DNA of 64,000 bases from Bacillota bacterium (GTDB lineage Bacteria; Bacillota; Clostridia; Acetivibrionales; DTU013): the NCBI GenBank assembly GCA_023412915.1, contig JAEZRE010000002.1, positions 163,268 to 227,267 of the forward strand, read 5' to 3'. Positions 34,098 through 43,536 of this stretch are shown one piece after another; positions within the stretch are counted from its first letter, which is position 1, and each line of letters begins with the position of its first letter. The notes under the pieces were generated by a model, which worked only from the letters and a program-made list of their open reading frames with translations, ran no database searches and was not told the origin of the DNA. The translations under genes were made by a program, and so were the position numbers.

Positions 34098-34142
34098 AAA
34101 AAGAGGCTGCCCAAATCAGATAAAAACCGATTGGATAGCCCC
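34098..34142. terminator. Terminator between the metalloprotease and permease genes
   Basis: The arm at 34105-34117 (GGCTGCCCAAATC) pairs imperfectly with GATTGGATAGCC (34129-34140). On the minus strand it is followed by TCTTTTT, so it ends the importer operon; it can also stop the convergent metalloprotease transcript. Confidence 0.7.
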
Positions 34143-34162
34143 TTACTGTTCATATACCCTTA

Positions 34163-35071
34163 TTATTCTTTTATACTTCCAACCGCAAGTCCAACTACAA
34201 AATATTTCTGAAGGAAAGGATACACCAAAATTATCGGAACTGCGGCAACCACAGTTATGGCTGATCTTATGGAGACGGGCGTTACAAGGCTTGTCGTGCT
34301 CGTCGCTCCGACGCCGCCGACCAGCGAAGGGTTCGAGTTTGCGTTCATAGTTGATGCCAGAAGCTTCATCAGTTCATATTGCAGAGTACTGAGATTCTGT
34401 TCACTCGAATTGTAGATAAAGACGTCGAACCACTGGTTCCATTGCCATACGGCGACAAAAAGCGCCACTGTAGCCAATATCGGTTTGCAAAGCGGAAATA
34501 TGATTTTTATGAATATCCTGAATTCTCCTGCGCCGTCCATCCTTGCGGATTCCACCATGCTTTCGGGCAGCGTCCTTATATAAGTCCTTACAACTATCAT
34601 ATTGAACGCATATACAAGTCCGGGCAGTACATAAACGAGAAAGCTGTTTCTGAGGCCCAAAGACTTATAAAGCAGGTAGATCGGTATAAGGCCCGCGTTG
34701 AAATACATGGTCAGCACGATCATTACCGTTATGAACTTTCTCAGCACGAATTCCCTTCTGCTCAATGCGTAAGCAAGCATTGTCGTAAGGAAGACGCTTA
34801 AGCATGTTGCGATAATAGTCCTTGAAACCGAGATGAAAAAGGCATGATAAACAGCCCCGCCAAAGAAGACAGCCTTATAGTTCTGCAGCGAGAATATTCT
34901 GGGCCAGAGGCGTATCCCGCCTTTTATTGCATCGAGACCATCGTTGAACGATATAGCAATTGTATTTAAAAAGGGATATAACATTACTATTGCGAGCAGG
35001 ATCATGAAAATACCATTGAAGCTGTTGAATATCAAATCATTGATACGTGTCCTGTTTAATGTATTCTTCAT
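34163..35071 (-). CDS. Carbohydrate ABC importer permease (LplC/MalG type)
   Basis: The protein has 302 residues from the ATG at 35071 (AGGGGGG six bases upstream); the longer frame overlaps the partner gene. Six transmembrane segments are visible, with an EAA loop at VESARMDGAGEFRIFIKIIFPLCKP and the class-specific end GLAVGSIKE. It is the last gene of the operon: binding protein, LplB-type, LplC-type. A terminator follows. The ATPase must be supplied from elsewhere. Confidence 0.9.
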   Translation of the reverse strand: MKNTLNRTRINDLIFNSFNGIFMILLAIVMLYPFLNTIAISFNDGLDAIKGGIRLWPRIFSLQNYKAVFFGGAVYHAFFISVSRTIIATCLSVFLTTMLAYALSRREFVLRKFITVMIVLTMYFNAGLIPIYLLYKSLGLRNSFLVYVLPGLVYAFNMIVVRTYIRTLPESMVESARMDGAGEFRIFIKIIFPLCKPILATVALFVAVWQWNQWFDVFIYNSSEQNLSTLQYELMKLLASTMNANSNPSLVGGVGATSTTSLVTPVSIRSAITVVAAVPIILVYPFLQKYFVVGLAVGSIKE

Positions 35072-35081
35072 GTTATCCCCC

Positions 35082-36044
35082 CTATATAAGTCTTTCGTCA
35101 GTTGTTTTTTTGGCTGCAAAATTTGCGGCAAACAGCATGATTATATTAATTACACTCTTAAATATGCCCGCGGCCGTTGCCATCGAGAAATTGGACTGCT
35201 GGAAGCCGTACTTTATAACATATAGATCAATTGTTTCTGCATAATCCACGTTCAAACCGTTCTTCAGCAGGTACTGGGGTTCGAACCCCGCCTCCATTAT
35301 CCATCCGATGGACATTATTAAAAGTATAACAAAAGTCGTCTTTATTCCGGGAAGGGTGATATATCTCATTTTCTGGAACCTGCTGGCTCCGTCCATTACA
35401 GCGGCCTCATACAAAGCAGGGTCAATTGCCGCCATTGCCGCCAGATAAATTATTGTGTTCCAGCCGACTTCCTTCCAGACATTGGTTACCGTTAAGATAC
35501 CCCAGAAATAATTTCCATGGCCCATCCACACGACCGGGTTGTTTATTATACCGAGGCTCACAAGAAGATCATTCAGTATTCCATCCATCGAAAGTGTGGT
35601 TACAACCAGGCTTGATACTATTACCCATGAAAGGAAATGAGGAAGGTATGATATAGTCTGGATCGTCCGTTTGAAGAAAACATTTTTGATTTCGTTGAGC
35701 AAAAGTGCCAGTATTATCGCCGCCACGAAACTGAATACTATGTTCAAAGCGCTCATACACAGGGTATTTCTGAAATCGCGGTAAAAGTCGGGGTCGGCTA
35801 AAAGCATTTTAAAATTGTACAACCCAAGCCAGGAGGATTTAAAAAAGCCCTTGGCAGGCTGAAAGTTCTGAAATGCCATAACCCAGCCAAGCGTGGGGAC
35901 ATAAGCAAACAATATCACGTATAAAAGTACCGGCATGGACATAAACGCCAGCTGTTTTTGATTCTTAAGCTTCCACCAGAATGATTTAGTGTCTGATTTA
36001 ACTGGTTTTTCACTATCTAAACGGACCACGTCTGCTGAATTCAT
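35082..36044 (-). CDS. Carbohydrate ABC importer permease (LplB/MalF type)
   Basis: The protein has 320 residues from the ATG at 36044 (AAGGGG eleven bases upstream). After a cytoplasmic N-terminus it shows six transmembrane segments, the family segment YVPTLGWVMAFQNFQPAKG and the EAA loop YEAAVMDGASRFQKMRYITLPG. It is ten bases before the LplC-type gene. A strong hairpin at 36108-36140 separates it from the binding-protein gene upstream. Confidence 0.9.
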   Translation of the reverse strand: MNSADVVRLDSEKPVKSDTKSFWWKLKNQKQLAFMSMPVLLYVILFAYVPTLGWVMAFQNFQPAKGFFKSSWLGLYNFKMLLADPDFYRDFRNTLCMSALNIVFSFVAAIILALLLNEIKNVFFKRTIQTISYLPHFLSWVIVSSLVVTTLSMDGILNDLLVSLGIINNPVVWMGHGNYFWGILTVTNVWKEVGWNTIIYLAAMAAIDPALYEAAVMDGASRFQKMRYITLPGIKTTFVILLIMSIGWIMEAGFEPQYLLKNGLNVDYAETIDLYVIKYGFQQSNFSMATAAGIFKSVINIIMLFAANFAAKKTTDERLI

Positions 36045-36107
36045 AGTTCGCAAATCCCCTTCTGAAAACTAGTCAATGGTATTAGCTGCATTGAATTTTA
36101 CATCATG

Positions 36108-36140
36108 CCGGCAACCGGTGCATTATGCACCGGTTACCGG
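36108..36140 (-). other. Intercistronic 15-bp hairpin between binding protein and permeases
   Basis: CCGGCAACCGGTGCA (36108-36122) and TGCACCGGTTACCGG (36126-36140) enclose a 3-base loop. In the minus-strand RNA the single non-identical pair is a G-U wobble, so all 15 pairs form. There is no T-run. Such hairpins protect the upstream mRNA and lower downstream expression, giving more binding protein than permease. Confidence 0.8.
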
Positions 36141-36158
36141 TATGGTTAAGGCAGGAGG

Positions 36159-37883
36159 TCAGTTAGCGGGAGCCCAGTTCTCATTTCTCCACTGCAACTG
36201 GCTGTCTATTCTGTCATAATACGGCTTCAGGTCGACCTTATGAAGTTCATTGACATATTCGGTCCACAGAGCCTCGAACTTGTCGGGTTTTGCAAGTATC
36301 AGCTTGGGCAGGTACTTGGTGCAAAGGTCGTTGTATTTGGTCCAAGCCAGAGCTGCCGGTGAACCCGCTACGGTGTCGATCTGCCACATCGGATAGGATA
36401 TGTCGTTCGGCGGTGCAGGAGTCAGGAATTCAGCCCAGGTCTTCTTGTTGTATTTAGCCATGAAGTCCTTGTCATACTGATGGAGTGAATTATAGAATAC
36501 TTCAGGCGAGGATCCCGGCGAGCAGGCGTTTCCGTCGCTGAAGGTACCTTCCAGCTTGGGCCCGTAGAACCAGAGTGTATAAGCCCTGTTTGCAAGCCTG
36601 TATGCGGTATCGTTATTCTGATTGGCCTGCTGCTCGGTCAAAGTAAACTTGCCGTCGCTTCCGACGGTATAATCTTTACCTTCCAAGCCCCAGCCGAGTA
36701 TCTTCTGCCATTTCTCATCCATCAATGCGTCAAAGAATTTGATAATTCTTTCAGGATTCTTGCAGCTCTTCGTAATGGAGAAACCAGTGTTGACATTTAC
36801 GACAGGCCTATCCTGGTAATGCGGAGTGATGCCCGGCATGGTCAGTTCGCAAGGAACCCATGTCTTCTCGTCCTTGTTTGCATTTTTAAGATTCAATTCG
36901 GCGTTCGAATAATCCCAGTGCTGGTCGAACAGTCCGAGGACAGCGCCTGAGGACAGCTTAGCCATGTACTGGTCATATGTGAGCGAGAAGAATTCGGGAT
37001 CCATCAAGCCCTTCTGCATTATATCGTTGAGTTTCTTGTAATAGGTCTTTGCAGCATCCGAATCCGAGAATGAGGTACATTTTCCGTCTACGACAAAAGT
37101 ATCGCCGTCATTGGGGTGTCCAAGCAGGTGTTCCGGCGGATGCTTGAGGCAGAAGTCCCTCCAGCCTTCGCACAGCGTCTCGAAGCCGATGGTAGGCTGT
37201 CCGTCGATGGTGGGATTCTTTGCTTTATAATTCTCGATAAGGGTGAAGTATTCGTCCAGAGTCTTGGGCAGCGCCGGATACCCAGCGTCGGCAAGAATTG
37301 CCTTCTGGAGCCAGAATGCCGGTCCTTCCCAGGTTGTTGCCTGATATGTGCCGGTATATACTCCGTAGTCAGGCATGATATAGAATTTGCCGTCCTCAGG
37401 GTTCTTTGCCTGATTCCAGACGGGCTTGTAATGTGCGTAAAGATTGGGAGCACTGTTCTTCATAAGGTCGTCAAGCGGGATAAGCGCGCCAGCAGCCATG
37501 AACTTCGGGTTGGCATATGTATCGACGGACAGAAGATCCGGATAATCTCCGCCGGCAGTCATGACGCCTATTTTCTGGTCCTTGTCGCCTACCAGGAAGT
37601 CCCATTTAAAGGTAACGCCAAGTTCGTCCTGTATCATTTTGTATATGGCGTTGTCGGGTGTAGGAGCCTGCAAACCTGGATCGGAAATGAAAACACTGAT
37701 TTCAATAGGCTCTAATTTTTCCTCCTGGGCCGTCGCTTCCGGCGTGCCTGCGCTTGGAGTCGCAACAGCTTCGGAAGAGGCAGTATTTGCGGGAGCCTCG
37801 GTACTCGAGCCGCATCCAGTCAATACGGTACTGAACACAAGCACAGCCATGAACAGCCAAGCAAACGTTTTTTTGAATTTCAT
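36159..37883 (-). CDS. Sugar-binding lipoprotein of an LplABC-type importer
   Basis: A 574-residue lipoprotein with lipobox LTGC (Cys24) and GGAGGG seven bases before the ATG. An Ala/Thr/Ser/Pro-rich spacer (residues 26-55) is followed by a large family-1-like binding domain (EISVFISDPGLQAPTPDNAIY in part, MTAGGDYPDLLSVDTYANPKF, NVNTGFSITKSCKNPERIIKFFDALMDEKWQ in part). It is the first gene of the importer and has its own promoter. The sugar is unknown; adjacent AraC-type regulators and the absence of a local glycosidase leave it open. Confidence 0.88.
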   Translation of the reverse strand: MKFKKTFAWLFMAVLVFSTVLTGCGSSTEAPANTASSEAVATPSAGTPEATAQEEKLEPIEISVFISDPGLQAPTPDNAIYKMIQDELGVTFKWDFLVGDKDQKIGVMTAGGDYPDLLSVDTYANPKFMAAGALIPLDDLMKNSAPNLYAHYKPVWNQAKNPEDGKFYIMPDYGVYTGTYQATTWEGPAFWLQKAILADAGYPALPKTLDEYFTLIENYKAKNPTIDGQPTIGFETLCEGWRDFCLKHPPEHLLGHPNDGDTFVVDGKCTSFSDSDAAKTYYKKLNDIMQKGLMDPEFFSLTYDQYMAKLSSGAVLGLFDQHWDYSNAELNLKNANKDEKTWVPCELTMPGITPHYQDRPVVNVNTGFSITKSCKNPERIIKFFDALMDEKWQKILGWGLEGKDYTVGSDGKFTLTEQQANQNNDTAYRLANRAYTLWFYGPKLEGTFSDGNACSPGSSPEVFYNSLHQYDKDFMAKYNKKTWAEFLTPAPPNDISYPMWQIDTVAGSPAALAWTKYNDLCTKYLPKLILAKPDKFEALWTEYVNELHKVDLKPYYDRIDSQLQWRNENWAPAN

Positions 37884-37911
37884 CCATTTACCCTCCTTTT
37901 ATAATCAGTGA

Positions 37912-37925
37912 CCGTTGCACAACGG
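37912..37925. promoter_or_regulatory. 14-bp palindrome in the binding-protein leader
   Basis: CCGTTG-CA-CAACGG lies about 10-25 bases after the predicted transcription start; it could be a regulator site or a leader hairpin. Confidence 0.35.
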
Positions 37926-37941
37926 AACACCTCTATTAGAA

Positions 37942-37969
37942 ATTATAAGTTATGGGGTATATAAAACAA
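37942..37969 (-). promoter_or_regulatory. Promoter of the sugar-binding lipoprotein gene
   Basis: Minus strand TTGTTT (37969-37964), 16-base spacer, TATAAT (37947-37942). Confidence 0.55.
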
Positions 37970-38007
37970 TTTGCTAAAATAAAGATTCATTACCTAAAAA
38001 ATTAAGA

Positions 38008-39600
38008 TTATTTACAAGCTTCCTTGTATTCTGCCGGTTTCATCCCTACGTATTTCTCAAACTGCTTTAAAAAAGTGGAGTATTCCCCATAACCCACCTC
38101 GGCCGCAATATCGCCGAACTTGCGGTCCTTATCGGCCAGCAGCCGCTTTGCCTCGTCTATGCGAAGCCTGTTCACATATTCGTTGAAGCCGCACCCGAAC
38201 CATTTATGGAACAGATGTCCGAGGTAAACCGGGTGGATAAATATATTGCCGGATATTTCCCTGATCGTTATGCCGCTTTTATAATGCCTTAAAATGTAAT
38301 CCTTCACCTTGAGCATGTCTGATTGCTTTTCCTCGCTTTTCAGTCTGCACAGAATTTCTATGACATCCCTGCAATAACACTCAAAAATGTTTTTAGCTTC
38401 ATCAAGCGACAAGCCTGATAAATTAAGCATCCCCCCCGGATAGTTTTTTACCGTTTCTCCGATATCGCCGCCCATGCCCTTTATCAATTCGAGACCTTTA
38501 TATATGACATTCGTCAAGTAAATTTCCACGACTTCCGGCGCCGTAAGTGTCCTCGCGAAGGCATCGAATACTTTCCCTATCGAGGCGGTAAGCCTATTCA
38601 TATCGAGGTTTTCGAGCGACTCGTAGATACCGTCCCTGTCCTCTATACAATCAAGGCTGTAATTCAGCCTGTATGAACCGCATTCTTCATAATAAATTAT
38701 GCTTCCTGCCGGCCTGAAAAAGGCGAAGCTCAAAGCTGCCATTGCCTCTTTCGAAAGCTTTTCAAGAAACACCGGGGAATCGGCGGGGCTGCTTATTGCC
38801 AGATAGAAGCTTTGGGAAAACACCTCGGCAAAACTAGCCCGCAAAGCTTCGGCAGCATATGACAGTGAAGCTCCTGCGTTTTCGGAAGCATCCTTGTCGC
38901 TGCAGCAGAGAACCATACCGTAGCCCCCTTTATCCAGAGGAACCATGTGAGCTATCACATACGGATTTCCCGGCTTTACAAGTTTGTTCGTCAAATCGCT
39001 GCAGTTCATATGAATCCCATTGGGCGACTCATGGGCTGATGCTCTGTAAACGTATGGTTTTATTATGGCATATGCCCAAACGGCTCCTTGTCCCTCACTG
39101 CCGGGTGCGGGTTTACCCGCGACCGGCGGGAATTCCTCGCGTACGCCGGATATAAGCCTTTCAAAATATTCATAGGCTTCGACATCCCCGTTCCAGACAT
39201 CGAGTTCTTTAAGCTCGTCACGCTGTCTGAGCCTTGCCGCAACCTTCGCCAGAACTTCTGAGAACTCTTCCCTTATGACCGGCTTCAGGACATAATGCCG
39301 TATGCCATACTTTATAGCCCTTTTTGCATATTCGAATTCATCGTAACCGCTGACCAGAATGAATTCAGCATCGCTTCGCATAAGCTCGGCTGCGTGTCGT
39401 ACAAAATCAAGGCCGTCCATAACCGGCATCCTGACGTCCGTAACGACAAGATCAGGCCGGAGGCTTTCTAAAAGCCTGACCGCTTCTTCACCATTACTGC
39501 ATTCTCCGCATATGACATAGCCGAGCTTCTCCCAGTCCGCCGCCAGCCTGAGCGCTTCCAAAGCAGCAGGTTCATCGTCTGCAAGCAATACTTTGTACAT
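38008..39600 (-). CDS. AraC-type response regulator (second of two in the locus)
   Basis: The protein has 530 residues from the ATG at 39600 (AGGAG eight bases upstream). The receiver domain (1-120) has Asp55 in LVVTDVRMPVMDG. A middle region of about 280 residues is a YesN-type sensory or dimerisation segment without clear motifs. The AraC domain occupies residues 425-528 (IREISGNIFIHPVYLGHLFHKWFG, then IAAEVGYGEYSTFLKQFEKYVG). It is the third gene in the order regulator, kinase, regulator, importer, and its start region overlaps the kinase stop. It likely activates the sugar-binding lipoprotein gene just downstream. Confidence 0.9.
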   Translation of the reverse strand: MYKVLLADDEPAALEALRLAADWEKLGYVICGECSNGEEAVRLLESLRPDLVVTDVRMPVMDGLDFVRHAAELMRSDAEFILVSGYDEFEYAKRAIKYGIRHYVLKPVIREEFSEVLAKVAARLRQRDELKELDVWNGDVEAYEYFERLISGVREEFPPVAGKPAPGSEGQGAVWAYAIIKPYVYRASAHESPNGIHMNCSDLTNKLVKPGNPYVIAHMVPLDKGGYGMVLCCSDKDASENAGASLSYAAEALRASFAEVFSQSFYLAISSPADSPVFLEKLSKEAMAALSFAFFRPAGSIIYYEECGSYRLNYSLDCIEDRDGIYESLENLDMNRLTASIGKVFDAFARTLTAPEVVEIYLTNVIYKGLELIKGMGGDIGETVKNYPGGMLNLSGLSLDEAKNIFECYCRDVIEILCRLKSEEKQSDMLKVKDYILRHYKSGITIREISGNIFIHPVYLGHLFHKWFGCGFNEYVNRLRIDEAKRLLADKDRKFGDIAAEVGYGEYSTFLKQFEKYVGMKPAEYKEACK

Positions 39601-39614
39601 AAACGTCTCTCCTG

Positions 39615-41405
39615 TCACATGAGTTTTTCAAGAGGTATGGTAAATGAGACACAGGTACCATAATCCAGACGGCTTTCCATATTGAAGGTGACGCCTTCTT
39701 TATAATATAATTTCAATCTTCTGTAAACATTCCGAATACCGATATGGTAACCCAACTCGCCTTCATCCCCGATATTGCTCATTACCTCGTCAAGTTTGGC
39801 GCTGTCCATTCCCTTCCCGTTATCCTCGACTCTGACGCAAAGCTGTCCCTCCGCTATTGCGATCGTCAGGGACACGATGCCCACTCCCTTTATATCCTGG
39901 ATCCCGTGCTTGCAGGCATTTTCCGCCAGCGGCTGCAGGGTCATTTTCGGTATCCTGTATTTTTTCGCTTCATCATCTACTTCTATATTATAAAAAAACT
40001 TTTCCCTGAACCGATATTTTTCGATTTTCAGGTACATTTCGGTAAAGGCTGTCTCCTCTTCGATCGGGACAATGTCCTCCTTCCAGTTTGTAAGCCGCCT
40101 GAGGGGTTTCGCAAGGTAATTGAGGACCTGGGCTACCGCTTCATAGTTTTGCTTCGAGCAATCGGCCACCAGGGCGTTCAGTGTGTTGAAAAGAAAATGG
40201 GGATTCATCTGGCTCTGCAGATAATTAAGCTCTGCCCGGACTCTTTCGAGCTCGAGGTCCTTCTTTTGGATTTCCAGCTTGTATACATCGTTGATAAGGG
40301 CGCTGATTTTTTCTGCCATAACGTTGAAATTCCTGATAACGCCCCCGATTTCATCCTTTCCCTCGTACATCTCGATAAGGTCGAATTGTCCTTCCCTGAG
40401 CCTCAGCATGTGCCTGGAAAGCTTTTTCAGTCTGAAGTTGTAAGACCGTACTATAATATATATAAGCAAAGTGGAAAAAACAGTAAAGGCAATCGCTACC
40501 AGTATTACGAAGACTACGACCCCGTTTTTCGCCTCGGTAAGCAGCTGCATGTTGGCGATTCCCACAAGTCTCCAGCCGCTGAGATAAAATGAACCTGAGA
40601 GCGCTTCCTCAAAGACAAGCCTGCTGTCTCTGTTTTCGCGGGTATATTTCAAGAAGCCGTTTCCATTGTCTGTGAAGACCATGTTATCAGCATTGCAGAC
40701 AATATTCCCATCACCGTCGACAATGAAAAGCTCGATGTAATCCTTTTCGTCCTTTAAAATACCGGATAGTACTCCGGTGTCAATGTCCACTTTCAGTATT
40801 TTCTCCTGCAAACCCTGCTTGGGATTGTCCTGCAGCTTTCTGAAAATGCTTATGCAGGGTATCTGACGTTTCGGTATGCTGTTTGTAAAGCCTATGTAGG
40901 AGTATGCCATAATTCCCTGGTTCGTGGATTTCATTTTCTTATACCAGGAATTGCTTTTGACGCTGTCATCCAGCCGGAAATAAGTACCGCCGGATACTAT
41001 CGAAGGGTTGTCGATATATATGCTGATTCCGGTAATATAGTCGTATGCCGCCAGATATGGATTGAACCTGTTTCTGAGCTGGGTGTCGTACGCCTCGTAA
41101 TATTCGTCGTTGCTTTCGAAATGATGGTCAAGAATGTCGTAAATAGTGTCTTCCGACGCAATCGAATGGGTTACCGATACGCCTCCCACCAAAAGCTCCA
41201 CAATATCGGCTTTACTTCTTTCGAAGGAAATCCTGTAATTGTTCTCCTCCCTTTCATATACGATCTTCAGCAGTCTGTCGAGCAGTACCGCATTCATACT
41301 GATTATAGGGACGAGAATGCACATTACGTAAATCAAAATAAACTTGAAGTTCAAAGGGATATCATTGATCCTGTTTAATAGGCCCAGCTTTAGCTTTCGT
41401 TTCAT
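39615..41405 (-). CDS. YesM-type sensor histidine kinase
   Basis: A 596-residue kinase with AAGGAG six bases before the ATG. Transmembrane helices near residues 20-40 and 295-320 bracket an extracellular sensor domain. After HAMP come the phosphorylation motif QMNPHFLFNTLNALVAD and the ATPase domain with NACKHG and DNGKGMD, followed by the G2-type GIRNVYRRLKLYY. It is flanked on both sides by AraC-type response regulators and should sense the sugar handled by the downstream importer. Confidence 0.92.
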   Translation of the reverse strand: MKRKLKLGLLNRINDIPLNFKFILIYVMCILVPIISMNAVLLDRLLKIVYEREENNYRISFERSKADIVELLVGGVSVTHSIASEDTIYDILDHHFESNDEYYEAYDTQLRNRFNPYLAAYDYITGISIYIDNPSIVSGGTYFRLDDSVKSNSWYKKMKSTNQGIMAYSYIGFTNSIPKRQIPCISIFRKLQDNPKQGLQEKILKVDIDTGVLSGILKDEKDYIELFIVDGDGNIVCNADNMVFTDNGNGFLKYTRENRDSRLVFEEALSGSFYLSGWRLVGIANMQLLTEAKNGVVVFVILVAIAFTVFSTLLIYIIVRSYNFRLKKLSRHMLRLREGQFDLIEMYEGKDEIGGVIRNFNVMAEKISALINDVYKLEIQKKDLELERVRAELNYLQSQMNPHFLFNTLNALVADCSKQNYEAVAQVLNYLAKPLRRLTNWKEDIVPIEEETAFTEMYLKIEKYRFREKFFYNIEVDDEAKKYRIPKMTLQPLAENACKHGIQDIKGVGIVSLTIAIAEGQLCVRVEDNGKGMDSAKLDEVMSNIGDEGELGYHIGIRNVYRRLKLYYKEGVTFNMESRLDYGTCVSFTIPLEKLM

Positions 41406-41426
41406 CTCATACTCCTTGAAACTTGA

Positions 41427-42995
41427 TCAGATATTATTCAGCTTATAATCTGAGGGAGCCTGTTTCGCTATTGACCTGAACTTGCACAGAAAATACTTGG
41501 GATCGTTATAGCCTACGGCCAGAGCAATTTCCGATATTTTCATCCCGGTTCTTTTCAAGAGCTTTTTCGCCTCTTCTATGCGTACTTCATGCAAGTATTC
41601 ATTGAACTGTTTCCCGGTCGATTTTTTAAAAAGCTGCCCGAGGTAGACAGGGTTCATGTAAAACACCGATGCGAGCTCTTTCAGTGTGATATCCCTGTTA
41701 AAGTTGCTCCTGATATAATTTTTCAATTCAGATACGATATCACGGTCGCAGTTCTGTTTGAGCAGATTGATCTTTGCCGCAAGCTGGAGACACAAGTCTT
41801 GGAAAGAGTCCTGAAGCCTCTTTATGGTAAGAGATTCCACGACCTTGTCAAAATCCGCGGATATCCGGGTAAGGTCTTCTGGACCGCCGCCCAGTCCGCC
41901 GATCAGTTTAACAGCCTCAAATTCAAAATTCCTTACAAAGGCCCTCACGCTGTCCGGAGCTTTCATATTTTCCATAAACCCGCGAAAAAACTGCCGCACG
42001 GTCGATGCGATCCTGTCCGGTGTTTCCCTGCTTACGACCTCCATCAGGTCCAGCGGTTTTTCCGTGCACGGCAGGTTGTCCATATTCTTATTAAGTATTT
42101 CTTCATATCTGACAAAACAGCCCTCGCCGGAAAACCAGGCAAAGTCCTGTGCTATTCTGCTCTGCCTGTAGATCTCGGGAAGCATGGCAACGCCTGCTGC
42201 CGGAGCGCTCAGTGAGAGCAGTACAGGACCGCCGGTCAGGGCTTTCAGCCGGCCGGCAAGCTTTGAAGCGAACGAGCCTATCGTATTATAAAAAGGCATT
42301 CTTTCACACAATATAAGGCCAAATCTGCCTTCACCGTCTTCAAACAGATTGTACCCGTACTCGCCAATTGCCGACTCGAGCAAGTTCCTGGCCTGAGTTT
42401 TTTGCGAGCGGACAGCACCGGCATCTGCGGCATTATCTCCGGTTTTGTTCATTCCTGCATTTATTAGGAGGCATTTGATCGTATCATTATTGCTTATACC
42501 CAGAAACATCGCCGCTCTTTCAAGCAGCTGCGGCTTGACCTCACCCTCCGTTATGCGCCGGAAGGTCTGTCTTGCCACGAATGCCAGGCGATTCTCCGTA
42601 AATTCCCTGTTCATTCTGTCGTTCCTGATTTGCTGAGCTATCTTGGAAATGGTCTCCTCCAGCTCGGTATCGACAAACGGTTTCAATATATACCCCGCGG
42701 CGTTATATTTCATGGCCTCCCGGGCATAGGCGAACTCGCCGTAACCGCTCAATATGACAAACTTGGCGTTTGAATTCAATATTTCATTGCATATGCTGAT
42801 GAGCTTCAGACCGTCTATCACAGGCATTTTCAAATCGGTAACCACCAGATCGGGATCGCAGAGCTTGATTATTTCCAGTGCATCCTCTCCGTTTTGAGCA
42901 GTGCCACAGACAGAAAACCCGAACCTGTTCCAGTCCATCATTGAAAGGCGTTCTATAGCGGAAGGTTCGTCATCGACCAGCAATACCTTATACAC
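41427..42995 (-). CDS. AraC-type response regulator (first of two in the locus)
   Basis: A 522-residue regulator starting at a GTG (42995) with GAGGA close upstream. The receiver domain has Asp54 (LVVTDLKMPVIDG) and Lys in YILKPF. The AraC domain is at about 415-520 (LKELASVFYMNPVYLGQLFKKSTG, then IALAVGYNDPKYFLCKFRSIAK). It is a clear relative of the regulator at 38008, with the same architecture and similar N-termini (MYKVLL[AV]DDEP). It is the first gene of the six-gene set regulator, kinase, regulator, binding protein, permease, permease. Confidence 0.9.
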   Translation of the reverse strand: MYKVLLVDDEPSAIERLSMMDWNRFGFSVCGTAQNGEDALEIIKLCDPDLVVTDLKMPVIDGLKLISICNEILNSNAKFVILSGYGEFAYAREAMKYNAAGYILKPFVDTELEETISKIAQQIRNDRMNREFTENRLAFVARQTFRRITEGEVKPQLLERAAMFLGISNNDTIKCLLINAGMNKTGDNAADAGAVRSQKTQARNLLESAIGEYGYNLFEDGEGRFGLILCERMPFYNTIGSFASKLAGRLKALTGGPVLLSLSAPAAGVAMLPEIYRQSRIAQDFAWFSGEGCFVRYEEILNKNMDNLPCTEKPLDLMEVVSRETPDRIASTVRQFFRGFMENMKAPDSVRAFVRNFEFEAVKLIGGLGGGPEDLTRISADFDKVVESLTIKRLQDSFQDLCLQLAAKINLLKQNCDRDIVSELKNYIRSNFNRDITLKELASVFYMNPVYLGQLFKKSTGKQFNEYLHEVRIEEAKKLLKRTGMKISEIALAVGYNDPKYFLCKFRSIAKQAPSDYKLNNI

Positions 42996-43092
42996 CTGTC
43001 CTCACCATCTTTTCCTCTATGTCTCACAGCCTTGAAGTTTTCAAAAGAATATGCTTTTATATAAATATATTAACATAAGACTAAAAATTGCA

Positions 43093-43139
43093 CAAAAAAA
43101 ATGAACTTTCTCAAGTTCATAACTTTGAGACAGTTCATT
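43093..43139 (-). terminator. Strong intrinsic terminator of the 53-residue gene
   Basis: On the minus strand AATGAACT and AGTTCATT, extended by TCTCAA/TTGAGA, form a long stem followed by eight T residues (43093-43100). Confidence 0.9.
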
Positions 43140-43153
43140 TAAAATGTGTTCGC

Positions 43154-43315
43154 TTACTTTTTACAGCCTCCGTGACAGCCTGCTCCACCTATTCCGCCTA
43201 TTCCGCCGATCCCCCCGAAAATGCCGGGGCAGATCAGAATGATGACTATTATAATTATGATTATCCACCATATCCAATTAAAGCCGCAAAACAAGCCTCT
43301 ATCCTCTTCCGCCAT
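43154..43315 (-). CDS. Small 53-residue Gly-rich membrane protein
   Basis: The ATG at 43315 encodes MAEEDRGLFCGFNWIWW, a very hydrophobic Ile-rich helix, then CPGIFGGIGGIGG and a tail AGCHGGCKK. The helix-plus-glycine build recalls the short YjcZ-type sporulation peptides of Firmicutes, but the match is only by composition. It has its own strong terminator. It lies in a run of three tiny membrane-protein genes upstream of the germinant receptor operon's 3' end. Confidence 0.7.
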   Translation of the reverse strand: MAEEDRGLFCGFNWIWWIIIIIIVIILICPGIFGGIGGIGGIGGAGCHGGCKK

Positions 43316-43429
43316 AGTCCCGACTCCTTTCCTCCATATACCAAAAGGTAAGTGAAGATCATATTCCCATTTACATAATACTAACGCCGACCGGGTTTAG
43401 TGCATGTATAATAAACCGTTTTGAATGTA

Positions 43430-43468
43430 AAATCAGGAAGCAGGTATGTTTTCACACGCCCTGCTTCC
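43430..43468 (-). terminator. Terminator of the 37-residue gene
   Basis: GGAAGCAGG (43436-43444) pairs perfectly with CCTGCTTCC (43460-43468); on the minus strand TGATTTT follows. Confidence 0.75.
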
Positions 43469-43536
43469 CGTGTCTGGATTGAAATCTATTATGTCTTACC
43501 CCGGTCTATGGGTGATTTTCCGTCCATGTTCCCGGC

